Part shown: positions 53,601 through 62,300 of the stretch, in pieces | Layout of the letters: each line of letters opens with the position of its first letter | Numbering within the stretch: the stretch's first letter is position 1 | Source of the DNA: Bacteroidia bacterium | Lineage (GTDB): Bacteria > Bacteroidota > Bacteroidia > UKL13-3 | Direction: 5' to 3' | Assembly: GCA_021740845.1 (NCBI GenBank) | Contig: JAIOYZ010000013.1 | Location: 47,328-111,327, forward strand | Length of the DNA stretch: 64,000 bases | Made by a program: the position numbers and the translations under genes | The notes under the pieces: model-generated | The model's database searches: none | Seen by the model: only the letters and a program-made list of their open reading frames with translations | Told to the model about the DNA's origin: nothing

Positions 53601-56201
53601 TTTAATTCTAATCCCAGCCATATTAGCTGCTCCACCAATATAGGTGGTAAGTTGAGATGTTCCTGGGGCAATTGTACCACCAATAATATTGCTCTGAATT
53701 AACATATTGTTAGCCTCACCTGAAGAGAAAACTACAATACCGCTTTTTACAGCTTGAATTTCATTACCAATAAAACTAATATTACTTACACCAGTCTTTA
53801 ATGTATTTACTGGGTTACCACCATTAATGGTTGGATGTCCAACATATATACCCATAGTGGTATTTGGCAAAGCCGTTGTTGAATTTCCAATAATCTTACA
53901 ATTCTTAATTGTAATACTAGTAGATATTGTGTCAAATGGGGTAATACCAATTACTCTAGTATTTGTATTGGTAGCAAGTGGTGGCAATGAAAATGTTATA
54001 CTTCTATTTGGGCCACCATCAAAAGTAACATGGTTAGCACCTGCAAACGACAGAACTGAAAGGTTATTCATTGCAGCTACGTTAGGAACAGTAACTACTG
54101 TTGAGAATCCTGTTTGTGGTCTAAAAATAACTGGTGTTCCTAAATTTGAATTAGGATAATCAATTAAGGTTGGGATATAATCTGTTTCACCATTATAACC
54201 AGGTTGCAATTCAAATACAATATTACCAGAACCTCCAACACCATATTGATTTAAATAATTAACCGCTTCAGCAATGGTTGCAAAATATCCATTTTGGTTT
54301 AATTGTTTAGGCCATTGAGAATAACCATTAATGATAAATGTACGTGGACCAACTAAAGCAATATTATTATTGGTACTATCTCCTGCCCATGAATGACAAC
54401 CAATTGAAGTAAATCTACCAGACAAATTTCTTAAGTTTCCATTAATATCGTAATTAACTTTAAAACGGATACTATCAAAAATGCTTGGGTAGAAAGAAAA
54501 GAACTTAGTTAAGTTAGCGCCACCATTATACATGAAATGACTAACACCTGCATTTACAGTTAATACAGTATCATTATTAAACGGAGGAATAGTAGAATAA
54601 GAAGTAGAATCAGAACGATTTCTCATTGCCAATCCCTTCAAAGCAGTGATATCAATGTTTTTGTATTTTGAAACAAATGAATTTCCTCCATCAAATGTAG
54701 AAACATAATAATTATTGAAACTTGAATACTCAAATGGATACGCAGTAGTACTTGTTGCCAATACGCCATAAATACTGTATCCATTTATATTATTACTCGT
54801 TCTACCCATTGTATTAGAAAAGGCATTATTCATTAAAAATATTCCGCCAGTTGTTTGAGGTCCTGTGGCAAAACAAGCAGAGAAAGAACTATTTGGCAGT
54901 GTTGAACCTGTTAAATAAACAGAATTAAAAAACACTTCAGCACCAACGGTTGCCGAATTATTATCAATTAGAATTCCAATTGGGTAATTAAACTGATTAA
55001 GGTTATTTCCTTGAGCAGCAGTTGAAGATAATTTAGCAATTGAGTTATTAGCAATTAACAAACGTAGGTGTTGGGTATGGGCACCTAATGATACACGTAT
55101 ACCATAAACCCCACCATTGGTTGCAGTAGTATTGATATTATAAATTTTGTTATTTGTAACTTGAACGTTTGAATCTAAGGAGTTGCCGGGAGAACCACCC
55201 TCTTGAGCAAGATAAATTCCTTTATAACCACCTGAAATAGCAGGCAAGGTATTTCTAATTGTATTACCAGATACTACTGCAGATGAAACTGCATTTAAAT
55301 AGATACCTGAAGCATTTGTGCCTCCAATAAATGGAGTATTTGAAGCATTAATTGGATTTACATAACCACCAATTATATTGTTATTGATGTTAATGAATCT
55401 ATTTTGTAAATTTCTATTGTTTGCTAATCCACGGAAATAAATACCGTTTTGAACAGCCAGAATTTCATTATTGATTACATCAATATTTTGACTTTGACCT
55501 ATTGCCGCTGCACTACCAGCAGTAGCACCACCCAAATAAACCCCAGAATGAGTGTTAATATTTGTGGCAGTTGAATTACCGATAATTCTACAATTTTTCA
55601 CTCCAACATATTGAACTGGTTGGCCAGAAGTTGGCATAATATCTATTACCCTTGAAGTGGGTTGTGTTGAAGTTGCTGGCATATAAAAAGTCAGGTTTCT
55701 TTCACCTGGCGTTCCAGATCCATCAATGCTAACGAACCATGCTCCATTAAATCTTACCAAGGCTTGTTGTGCAGCAATCGTAGCAGAAGTTGTGATATTG
55801 AAATTTTGTCCAGAGGCTGGCTTAATTACAATAGGACTGTTTGCATTCCAATACATATTTGGCCATCCACCAGAACCACTTGCTTGACCAATATTTAAAA
55901 CAGTTGGCTCAATTGGATTATACCCACTTGAAAGTAAAAATACCACAGTACCATTACCAGTTTGAGTAGCAGACATACCATACTGATTTAAGTAGGTTAG
56001 TGCTCCATAATTGTTACCAGAATTAGGACCTGTTAAATTAACAAAAGTGTCCACTGGTGCAACATAATCCGAGGCTCCATTTACTACATAAGTTTTGTTA
56101 GTGGATAAACCTTGGGCGTTTGCTATCTGATTACTAAAGACCCCAAAAATGGCCATTAATAACAGATACCTTAAAACATTGAATCTGTAATTGTATTTCA
56201 T
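47676..56201 (-). CDS. giant beta-helix/PKD surface protein with T9SS type A CTD (2841 aa)
   Basis: Signal peptide YLLLMAIFGVFSNQIANAQ. Three successive modules of about 540 residues (start near 37, 620 and 1175) each contain a T-F/Y-x-(I/V)-NG opening, a LNQ/S-Q/YGV segment, then parallel beta-helix coils rich in N-x-I-x-N/G (ISGNTI, VKNCRIIGNS, GIYLNAVSS). Residues ~1720-2200 hold a jelly-roll/galactose-binding-like part (SPCLDFSNLKSPTLRFYM, IQIDDIMIYDD). Residues ~2250-2750 contain PKD domains (WNFGDGTFAF, WKWGNGETS, WTFGDNSS, FAWGDGSS). The last ~90 residues (LNAYPNPFGETTTLSF to IYKQVIKQ) are a type A sorting domain. It should be displayed at the surface as an adhesin or glycan-binding protein. 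Confidence 0.93.
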   Translation of the reverse strand: MKYNYRFNVLRYLLLMAIFGVFSNQIANAQGLSTNKTYVVNGASDYVAPVDTFVNLTGPNSGNNYGALTYLNQYGMSATQTGNGTVVFLLSSGYNPIEPTVLNIGQASGSGGWPNMYWNANSPIVIKPASGQNFNITTSATIAAQQALVRFNGAWFVSIDGSGTPGERNLTFYMPATSTQPTSRVIDIMPTSGQPVQYVGVKNCRIIGNSTATNINTHSGVYLGGATAGSAAAIGQSQNIDVINNEILAVQNGIYFRGLANNRNLQNRFININNNIIGGYVNPINASNTPFIGGTNASGIYLNAVSSAVVSGNTIRNTLPAISGGYKGIYLAQEGGSPGNSLDSNVQVTNNKIYNINTTATNGGVYGIRVSLGAHTQHLRLLIANNSIAKLSSTAAQGNNLNQFNYPIGILIDNNSATVGAEVFFNSVYLTGSTLPNSSFSACFATGPQTTGGIFLMNNAFSNTMGRTSNNINGYSIYGVLATSTTAYPFEYSSFNNYYVSTFDGGNSFVSKYKNIDITALKGLAMRNRSDSTSYSTIPPFNNDTVLTVNAGVSHFMYNGGANLTKFFSFYPSIFDSIRFKVNYDINGNLRNLSGRFTSIGCHSWAGDSTNNNIALVGPRTFIINGYSQWPKQLNQNGYFATIAEAVNYLNQYGVGGSGNIVFELQPGYNGETDYIPTLIDYPNSNLGTPVIFRPQTGFSTVVTVPNVAAMNNLSVLSFAGANHVTFDGGPNRSITFSLPPLATNTNTRVIGITPFDTISTSITIKNCKIIGNSTTALPNTTMGIYVGHPTINGGNPVNTLKTGVSNISFIGNEIQAVKSGIVVFSSGEANNMLIQSNIIGGTIAPGTSQLTTYIGGAANMAGIRIKGVTNCTVDSNIIRNCVPTTNTSNGFTGIWLDEAGSPIYSSVNLTRNFIYNLATTNGTYCAGIRAVLSNGAGSRGINMFNNFIGRIVGNGTGLNFSNLNPAGILIDAAAANTDCGIALAHNTVHLTGTGLGANNTSSAALFLGANIRGGIEIDNNIFGNELSRTSASGNRYAVLVGHNASPFTTANVLPMGANNNNYFANGNGTNYIGANTNGSVNRLNINDWRSFTAATIAGMDGSSFNWVNTFVTDTTPDINLLYGGLVPGGASIVTGICNDIYGNARFLCPGGSSTITRWVGAVEKGFPYPALQGNVTYQINGVDNPPTPTSPNTGTFKTVRNAIDYLNSQGVDDPNFGGFRTVKLEIANGYVGESDTFTRPITVLDYPRQANTRPVVLTVASGRSDTIRFTSNVNAAIAANMSAFRFSGCKYFTIDGNNGSGQRNLTIVLPTVFTANTNKVVDFISGTTPITATSPSTENSGIKNCNIIGSSTTSAINTFAGVYMGGLATPSNAIVGMNNNNIVQNNFIGAVRYGVYFRGESDYGNIDRFNTISGNIIGGSIAPNTTGNTNYFGGVANAAGVFIAGQANVTISGNTINNSMTNLGAPRGIEVATIPTLYPKLGDYITINGNTIKNIQTTVSGAAYGIYVNFGNDNANVNREITISNNMISGIASPGSSAVGNGFRNNTFGIYLDATSNIGSGNTWVGVYLYYNSINLGVDNKLTVANSLSACLGIPSFIQSGVVSQNNIFQNRLGGTGSGSKSFGVAIGSQFSPLAISNYNNYYTASTTATLAANFGSNAHTASPSTYNEWYEIMDFTGQDTMSLTTLTPFTNDNNLYIPNATASNLYQAGKALFNVTTDITGNGRNSFQPSMGAHEFTGTYVDNIAPRIFNVTDPTACQSGSIILNFNIYDKQLIGDSLYYKINGGSVQNIQANFNSGTFRSYIIPAQPGGTLVEYRLTAYDYPTPPNTGYFPAGKPWDTLSTGINSFPYVNGFEGVNNPIWRTQSLSGGAEWQIGVSGSSTNPPQAARSGIKSVMFASSTYPIVGSSARLVSPCLDFSNLKSPTLRFYMSQNNGLPNKQDSIAVKVSFGGNIWSNPLRTVIRYNPSYPLPGYTLVEVCLAAYQTSGLRIAIEAYGAGSGNNIQIDDIMIYDDVQSQNFTPKVFSQCFRDSVQILINNPDERFQYRVVNMADGSTFNSKMGDGTSMYLGFEAPVVDTLRYFVEASNMVSQAINTGFGGGYITCSNVMPDTITAYINRFYNGPFITAGLPFNGSYNTGDVNNPDGAKIGDTITYRFVPPAFYTNANYGTLWSIPTVTAYAQASGSPITNFTFVAPNGSNAGYVRIIAPANMLDSNIVFNFKIRINASGCDSSFTRVLRVSVPPTANFNHTPATNLCANNTINFNALSSTKPANNFPFTFSWNFGDGTFAFVENPDKVFSAPGNYTVTFTLSDRYGISSVKTEVVTILPSPSVNFTTSIPCASDSTVFTPSTQPAGSSFLWTFPNTSTQTREVSKYNFPKYDTAYDVTLKVTNSSGCFLAVKKSIYVFAKPTADFATAPHCLSSVVPITNSSTIPVGNMGFNWKWGNGETSLSMIPTYKYPASGTYSATLTVTSPFGCKDTLVKTITVYDRPFANYTVDNKCVGQNDLTSFTNTTGFPGGLQNVDYTWTFGDNSSPSSVQSPAHRYLAVGNYTVTMLAVDKINGCRDSVTRNIATSNKPVAQFATSPENGTCVNNLLQVINTSYTINGSPINCNFAWGDGSSDTICAVTGHTYTGHNFYTITLITTTPDGCSDTATKDITINDPPVLTIAISDIDTANYPYCKNKKSMVASIDDAVSYEWKMGDAANSTRNGKSIEFVYATKGKYTITCTVVDANGCIVEATATDSIFCSVGIEDNLAATFNLNAYPNPFGETTTLSFDLPKGADVNVTIMDMLGRTIKTNNLGHLGAGKHTQTLADFGSAGTYLVKVEIDGNTIYKQVIKQ

Positions 56202-56389
56202 GTGTTTCTAAATTGTTTTCAAAGTTCAAAAATCAATAATATGAATTATAGTTAAACTAAGCAAATGGTTTTTGGATTTTCTACTGCTCAAAATTTAAAA
56301 TAACCCGAAAACCAAAGTTAATTAAAATCAACTTAAATCCAAATTTTACCAATAAAACCAGTTCTTGAAATTTTCTTAATAAATAATTG

Positions 56390-57895
56390 TTATTGAAAAT
56401 AAAGCCTTTGCGGCCTTTTCTTTTCATACCACTGGAAGCCTTTTAGTCGCAAATCTTCTGGTTTTAATTCATCCAAAGGAAATAAAGTTGCATCTGGATC
56501 GGTAATAAAAACAGCTTTTTCTAGCCCACCTTTCTTAAATTGAAATTTCATTTCACTACAGTCAATTACATTTACGCCTATATAATGAAGGCTATCTTCC
56601 TTTGCATAAAAGATACTTTGTCCGTTTCCAAAAACTTTAATTTCATTTAATCTACTACTATCCATCGACCCTTTCATATCGCGTCCTTTAATCTGATTAT
56701 AATGAGCCCCTAATTCTTTACTAATTATCATGGCATTACTAAGCAAATCAAAGGAATCTAGTTTGCCATTGTTCACATAAAAATAAATTGTGTCTGAAAA
56801 TATTTGATTTTGCCCGCTCCACATAATAGGTGAATGAAACATGCGCATCACAGAATCTGATTTCTCATAAACCAAACTATCACAAATTGCCTGCATATCA
56901 GTTTTTATTATTTTAACACCATGGTATGCTTTCAACAATTCCTTTTGCTTTCCCAATTTCTCAGATATCAGAAGGGTATCGCCATATAAAAAAAGGCTAT
57001 CGTTTCCATCCATTAATTTAACCGCATAACTATTTCCGCGGACATAAGTAATTTTTGTTTTCCCATTGCTAATCCCAGTATTACCATATAAATGTAAGTT
57101 CTGAACCGAATCGTAAACATGAATTCTTCTAAAAGCCTTTCCTAATTGATTCTTTCTATCGTAATACAAACTATCTGCTTGCAACATTTTACGTCCAGTA
57201 AAAATAACTGCATTCTTGCTAAACTGAGATTGATCTAGACTTGTATTGTACCAACCATTCTCACAAAAGATCTGGTCGGTTTTACTTTTTATTTGGGTTG
57301 AACCAAAGAAATAGGCCGTTTTAGAAAGGGTATTGTACAACAAGGTATCACTTGTCATGGTATAATCCGGGTTCAACAATTCCACATTATTCTTAAAAAA
57401 GAACTGATTGGATCGAGCATAATAATAACCAACCAAACTTGTTAGTGTATTTTCTTTGCTAATAATTTTACCTCCAGTAGCAAAATACCCATACTGATTT
57501 GCCAAATCATAATCCAGTTGATCTGTGGTAAGTGTCATGTTTTTATCAACCAAAACTACATTTCCTTTTATAAATGCCTTTTTAGTATTGCCATCATACA
57601 AGAGGTAATCGCCAGTAATGGTAACGCTATCGTTGTGGTTAATTCTAACATTAGAGAATGCCTCTACCATATTTTCAGATTCGTACAACAATGCACTATC
57701 ACAATACATAAATGTATTTTGCTGTTTTAGCTTTACGTTGCCAATTAGTTTGCTAATGTTTCTATCTGTAGTCTTGAGGTATTCAAAATTTTCGGCACCT
57801 AATATTTCTACCCTTTCCTTTTTTTGGGCTAAAATGCTTTGCCCTAATCCCAAAAGGAATAAAAATAAAATTATGTTTCTTTTAACTTTTAGCAT
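56390..57895 (-). CDS. OstA-like/LptA-fold protein (LPS transport-related)
   Basis: 501 residues from the ATG at 57895, which gives the clean signal peptide NIILFLFLLGLGQSILAQ; the longer frame from 57967 would run into tilS. The N-terminal ~250 residues are repeated beta-strands of the OstA/LptA type (LIGNVKLKQQNTFMYCDSALLY, VTITGDYLLYDGNTKKAFIKGNV, LTTDQLDYDLANQYGYF, MTSDTLLYNTLSKTAYFFG). The family helps carry LPS across the periplasm; in Bacteroidota such proteins are longer than E. coli LptA. It is divergent from tilS with a short shared gap. Confidence 0.88.
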   Translation of the reverse strand: MLKVKRNIILFLFLLGLGQSILAQKKERVEILGAENFEYLKTTDRNISKLIGNVKLKQQNTFMYCDSALLYESENMVEAFSNVRINHNDSVTITGDYLLYDGNTKKAFIKGNVVLVDKNMTLTTDQLDYDLANQYGYFATGGKIISKENTLTSLVGYYYARSNQFFFKNNVELLNPDYTMTSDTLLYNTLSKTAYFFGSTQIKSKTDQIFCENGWYNTSLDQSQFSKNAVIFTGRKMLQADSLYYDRKNQLGKAFRRIHVYDSVQNLHLYGNTGISNGKTKITYVRGNSYAVKLMDGNDSLFLYGDTLLISEKLGKQKELLKAYHGVKIIKTDMQAICDSLVYEKSDSVMRMFHSPIMWSGQNQIFSDTIYFYVNNGKLDSFDLLSNAMIISKELGAHYNQIKGRDMKGSMDSSRLNEIKVFGNGQSIFYAKEDSLHYIGVNVIDCSEMKFQFKKGGLEKAVFITDPDATLFPLDELKPEDLRLKGFQWYEKKRPQRLYFQ

Positions 57896-57913
57896 GATTT
57901 GCGCCAAAACTAA

Positions 57914-57921
57914 ATATTTTT
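57914..57921 (+). promoter_or_regulatory. candidate -7 box of tilS (TATTTTTG)
   Basis: Matches TAnnTTTG only 10 bases before the ATG at 57932, implying a very short 5' leader. It overlaps an upstream in-frame TTG/ATG, which argues for the 57932 start. No clear -33 element was seen. Confidence 0.45.
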
Positions 57922-57931
57922 GATGTTTAAA

Positions 57932-59266
57932 ATGAATCTTTTCAAAGAATTTCAAGAATATGTTCAAAAGGAATTTCTGTTTGAACCAAACGATAAGCTA
58001 TTGTTGGCTGTTAGTGGCGGGGTAGACTCTATGGTTCTGCTTTTCTTACTCAAACATTTTAATTACAATTTTGAAGTAGCCCATGTTAATTTTCAATTGC
58101 GAGCCGAGGAAAGCGATGGAGATGAATTATTTGTAAAGGAATATTGCCAATCGCATCATATTCCATTCCATGTCCAACATTTTCAAACTGATATTTATGC
58201 TAAGGCCGCCGGAATTGGAATTCAAGAAGCTGCTAGAAATTTAAGATACACTTGGTTCAAAACGTTAAAAGAAAATTTAAACTTTAACTACGTGCTTACC
58301 GCTCATCACGCAAACGACCAAAGTGAAACCATCTTATTTCATTTAATTAGAGGTGCTGGTGTAAAAGGCTTGAGAGGAATTTTACCCAAAGCTGATTATT
58401 TAAGAAGGCCTCTCCTATTTGCACTGAAAGCCAACCTAAGCTTATTTGCAAAAGAAAATGCAATTCCTTTTAGGGTAGACTCTAGTAATTTAAAAGACAC
58501 CTATAGCAGAAATTATTTGAGAAAGCAGGTGATTCCAAAAATTATACAAATGCAACCGGCTTTTATTGAAACTACTTCCCATACGGGTAAATTAATGGAA
58601 GCCACTTGGCATTTTTATCAAGAACAAATTAAATTATTACGTTCAGAAATTTTGGTTCAAACCGAAACCACCTTAACCATAAATTTAGAATTATTAACGG
58701 GGAAAGAATTTGCTCCCTTTTTGTTATTTGAATTTATAAATAACCTTGGTTTTAATTTTGAACAGTGCAACCTAATTATCGACTCGTTTACCGATAAAAA
58801 TACTGGTGCTTGGTACTATTCTGATACACATGCAGCATTGGTAAATAGAGGCCAATTATTAATTCAAGAAATCGACCATTTTACTTTTGAACCAATTATC
58901 ATTTCTAGTTTCCCATTTCAACTTAATTCTAGTTATGGAACTTATGATTTTGAAGAATGTGCTTTTACAGGCTTTCAACCAAACAAGTTGTGGTTAGATT
59001 TAGATAAAATTAAATTTCCAATTCAAATTAGAAGTATTGAAATTGGCGATAGGTTCAAACCATTAGGATTAGAAAGGCACCAAAAAATTTCTGATTACTT
59101 TATCAATAAAAAGATTAACCTAATTCAAAAAAAATCAAGCTTAGTAATAGAATTTGAAAAGCAAATTCTTGCTCTTTTACCTTGGCAAATTTCTAACGAT
59201 TATAAAGTAGATTCTTCTACAAAAAAATTCCTTTGTATAGATATCAAAAAAAAGACGGACCAATAA
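57932..59266 (+). CDS. tilS: tRNA(Ile)-lysidine synthetase TilS
   Basis: About 444 residues. Converts the wobble cytidine of tRNA-Ile(CAU) to lysidine with ATP and lysine, so that it reads AUA codons; essential and cytoplasmic. PP-loop motif SGGVDS at 28-33, then the HVNFQLR strand, GIQEAARNLRY and TAHHANDQSET, all typical of TilS, and a C-terminal region with KPLGLERHQKISDYFINKKIN for tRNA binding. It ends in a hairpin shared with the next gene. One exact iterated 13-mer and one core copy (59052-59061) lie within it. Confidence 0.95.
   Translation: MNLFKEFQEYVQKEFLFEPNDKLLLAVSGGVDSMVLLFLLKHFNYNFEVAHVNFQLRAEESDGDELFVKEYCQSHHIPFHVQHFQTDIYAKAAGIGIQEAARNLRYTWFKTLKENLNFNYVLTAHHANDQSETILFHLIRGAGVKGLRGILPKADYLRRPLLFALKANLSLFAKENAIPFRVDSSNLKDTYSRNYLRKQVIPKIIQMQPAFIETTSHTGKLMEATWHFYQEQIKLLRSEILVQTETTLTINLELLTGKEFAPFLLFEFINNLGFNFEQCNLIIDSFTDKNTGAWYYSDTHAALVNRGQLLIQEIDHFTFEPIIISSFPFQLNSSYGTYDFEECAFTGFQPNKLWLDLDKIKFPIQIRSIEIGDRFKPLGLERHQKISDYFINKKINLIQKKSSLVIEFEKQILALLPWQISNDYKVDSSTKKFLCIDIKKKTDQ
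58654..58666 (+). repeat. iterated 13-mer, copy inside tilS
   Basis: Encodes VQTE in the linker between the N-terminal and C-terminal domains. Confidence 0.75.
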
Positions 59267-59286
59267 AATTAGTCCGTCTTTTTTTT
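59246..59286. terminator. bidirectional terminator between tilS and the multi-Ig gene
   Basis: AAAAAAAAGACGGAC and its exact complement GTCCGTCTTTTTTTT frame an 11-base loop that contains the tilS stop codon. Confidence 0.88.
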
Positions 59287-59300
59287 AGAAAATTAAGGCT

Positions 59301-62300
59301 TTAATTTATTTGCAATTTGGTTCTATAAATTCTATCACCTGCTTTTACTTTTAATAAATAAATCCCTTTAGGTTGATTGGTTAAATCTAGTTCTTGAGCT
59401 TGTAAATTATTTCCATCCATTTGGCTTGTTTTAATTTCTTTACCCAACATATCAAAAACAGAAATTTCTATTTTTTCGGTTTGAACACTAGCCAAGCGTA
59501 AATTAATTTTCCCATTACTAGGATTAGGATAAACACTCATTAATTGATCAATATTCATCACTCCACTTAAGCCTGTTGCAGGATCACCAACTCTAATAAT
59601 TCTTTTAGCTAAACTTGATTCATTTCCAGAAGCATCCTTTATTTTATAAGTTATACTATATAAGCCAGGCAAATCTCCAAAAGGCTTACCTTCTGCGTTT
59701 AATGGTAACGAGTTAGTAACTATTAAACTTGCTCTCATTTCTGCATCTGAATTGTAATTATCATCCAAAGAGATTGGTGCATCATTGTATTCTTTCCAAC
59801 GTTGGATATTTACTTCGTAAATGTTTAATAAATTCACCTCAGGTTTAGTTGTATCAATTACTTTAACAACTCTAGAAATAGAATCTTTATTCCCTGAAGG
59901 ATCGGTGGCTATATACCAAAGGGTATACTCTCCCAAAACATTTGTGCTTACACTTCCTTTTTTAGAAATAACCACTGTGCTAGCGGGCCAATAATTGTCG
60001 TTAACTGATACACCAGGATCAACTAAACTTGTCTTGACTTCCCAATTTAATGGATTCTCTCCATTCAAAGTAATTGTAGGTGCTTTGGTATCTTTAACAA
60101 TAATTTCCACTAATACCTCTTCACTTATATTTCCACTATTATCTTCTGCTGAATAACGTATAAAATAACTACCCACATTGTTCACATCAACCGAACCTGT
60201 AGTGGTTAAAGTAATAAATGAATTTGACCAATAATTATCCGTCAAGTTTACAACTTTATTTAAGTCTAAGGCAGTTCCAACTTGATGAATATAAGGTGAC
60301 GACATTGGATTTATAGAAGGTTTTGTAGTGTCTCCAACCACTATTGTTCTTGTATCTTCCTTACTAAACCCAAAAGCATCAACCACAGTATAAATCATGC
60401 CATAGCTACCTAGTGTCCCAGTATCTAAGTCGCTTAAAACAATTACACTTGAAGAAATATCATTTCCTTGGTTGTCTTTTGCTTCATATCCGGGTTCCAA
60501 ATAGGAATGATAAACCTCCACGTATTCTGTTGGCTGACCCATTAATGATAAGGATGGGCCTGTTTGGTTCAATACAACAAATACCGTTCTGTATAAGGTG
60601 TCACTTACATTACCATATAAATCTTTCACTATATACTTCAAGTAATTTGGACCTAATGCAGAAGTATCCACAGAGCCAATTGTTTCATATTTGTTACTGA
60701 TATCGCCTTCGATATTATCCATGGATATTACCCCCGGATCAACAAATGTTTTGTTAATCTCTGAATAATATGTTGAACTTCCAATCATTGAAATACTAGG
60801 TTTAACAGTATCCATTGGGAAGTTCACCGTATAATCTCTAAACACGCCTAAGAAAGTTACACTTGGATTTAAGGTAGTTCCAGCATAGGTTACTCCCACT
60901 CTCATTCTTGTGGTTCCTATTCTTTGCGTTTCACTTACTCTAACGGTATCTATCTTAGTCAAGTTTTGTCCAGCAATTTCATCCATTACCAATTCGTCAT
61001 TGGTAAACAAGCCATCCATGTTAAAATCTATCCATGCCTTGCGGTCCATTGGGCTGCTAGTGGATGGGCGAACAACAGTTAACAATCCTTTGCTACCTCT
61101 GTACATAGATGCAGCTTGATTGCCTCCTACTATTTGGAAACATGGGTTATAAGCATTGGTGCTAGTATCTAATCCACTTTCTAATGCTACACGGGTAATT
61201 CCAATACTACCATCTGCCAAATTGATATCTGTTAAACATGCAGGTTGATCGTATGCTCCTATATTTACATAATCCACTTTAATTAAAGAATCATTTCCAT
61301 ACTGATTGGTTACAGCCAATTTCACAGTATACTTTGTTCTCTGTGTAAAGCGAATCATTGGATCTTTACTTGTGCTACTTGTTCCCATAATAAACTGAGC
61401 AGTTCCAGGTGTGAATGTCCATTTCCAGGTGCTAGGACCAAATAAACTCTTATCTGTAAAACGGAAAGTATCGGTATTGAATCCTTGAACCTTGTCTGCT
61501 TCAAAACGCGTAACTGGTTTTTGAGTAGTTGGCAAGAACAATACATTTTTGCAAGTAGTATCGCTACCAACACAATTATAAGTTACCAAGCAAATCTTTT
61601 TGTATTGAGGCGCTGTTACCAAAAAGCTTCTTGTTGCTGTTGCTCCTGCGGAATCGTAAACACCATTTCCATCGGTATCCCATGAGTATTGCATTAATTT
61701 TCCAACAGAGGCACTATTAAACAATACAGGCTGTAAGCTGAAAACTGAATCTGGTACAACCATAATAGACGTTGGTTTTGGATAACTTGCTGGCATAGCT
61801 TCCCATCTTATGGAGAATCCTGCCGAATCATAAGGTAAAGTTGGATTTCCTGTTCCCAATTTAAAACGAACAAATAATCTACTTCCACCTCTAATACCGT
61901 TTTGTAAAATACTAGTTGGCAATTGGTTCACATTAGACCCTCCAATAGTTTTTAATATCGGCGCAGTTGAGCTGGTACCATTATGAATTACTAGGGAATC
62001 ATTGGGTAACATTTTCATTCTATCTACCCATAAAATAATACTATCTGCACAAGGTTCTAATAATAAACCCGGACAACCAGTTAATTGAGAACGAGTATAA
62101 CTTAAGCCTGGACCAGAAGCAGCAAAGATGAATCCTTCTTGCTCTGAACTCTTATCACTTCCGCTACCGCTACACATATTTATGCTATTCAATACCTCTA
62201 TATAATCTGGTTTACAAATGGTATCCCAGCCCCTATCGTTCCAAGCTTGCAAACAAACAGTAAACTTACCTGGGTCGCCACCAAAAAACAATGGGTTTTG

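Noticed and set aside
52129..54159. Several plus-strand ORFs of 60-110 codons inside the beta-helix gene
   Set aside because: They are antisense shadows of an AT-rich repetitive gene, with no signal peptide, domain or start context of their own.
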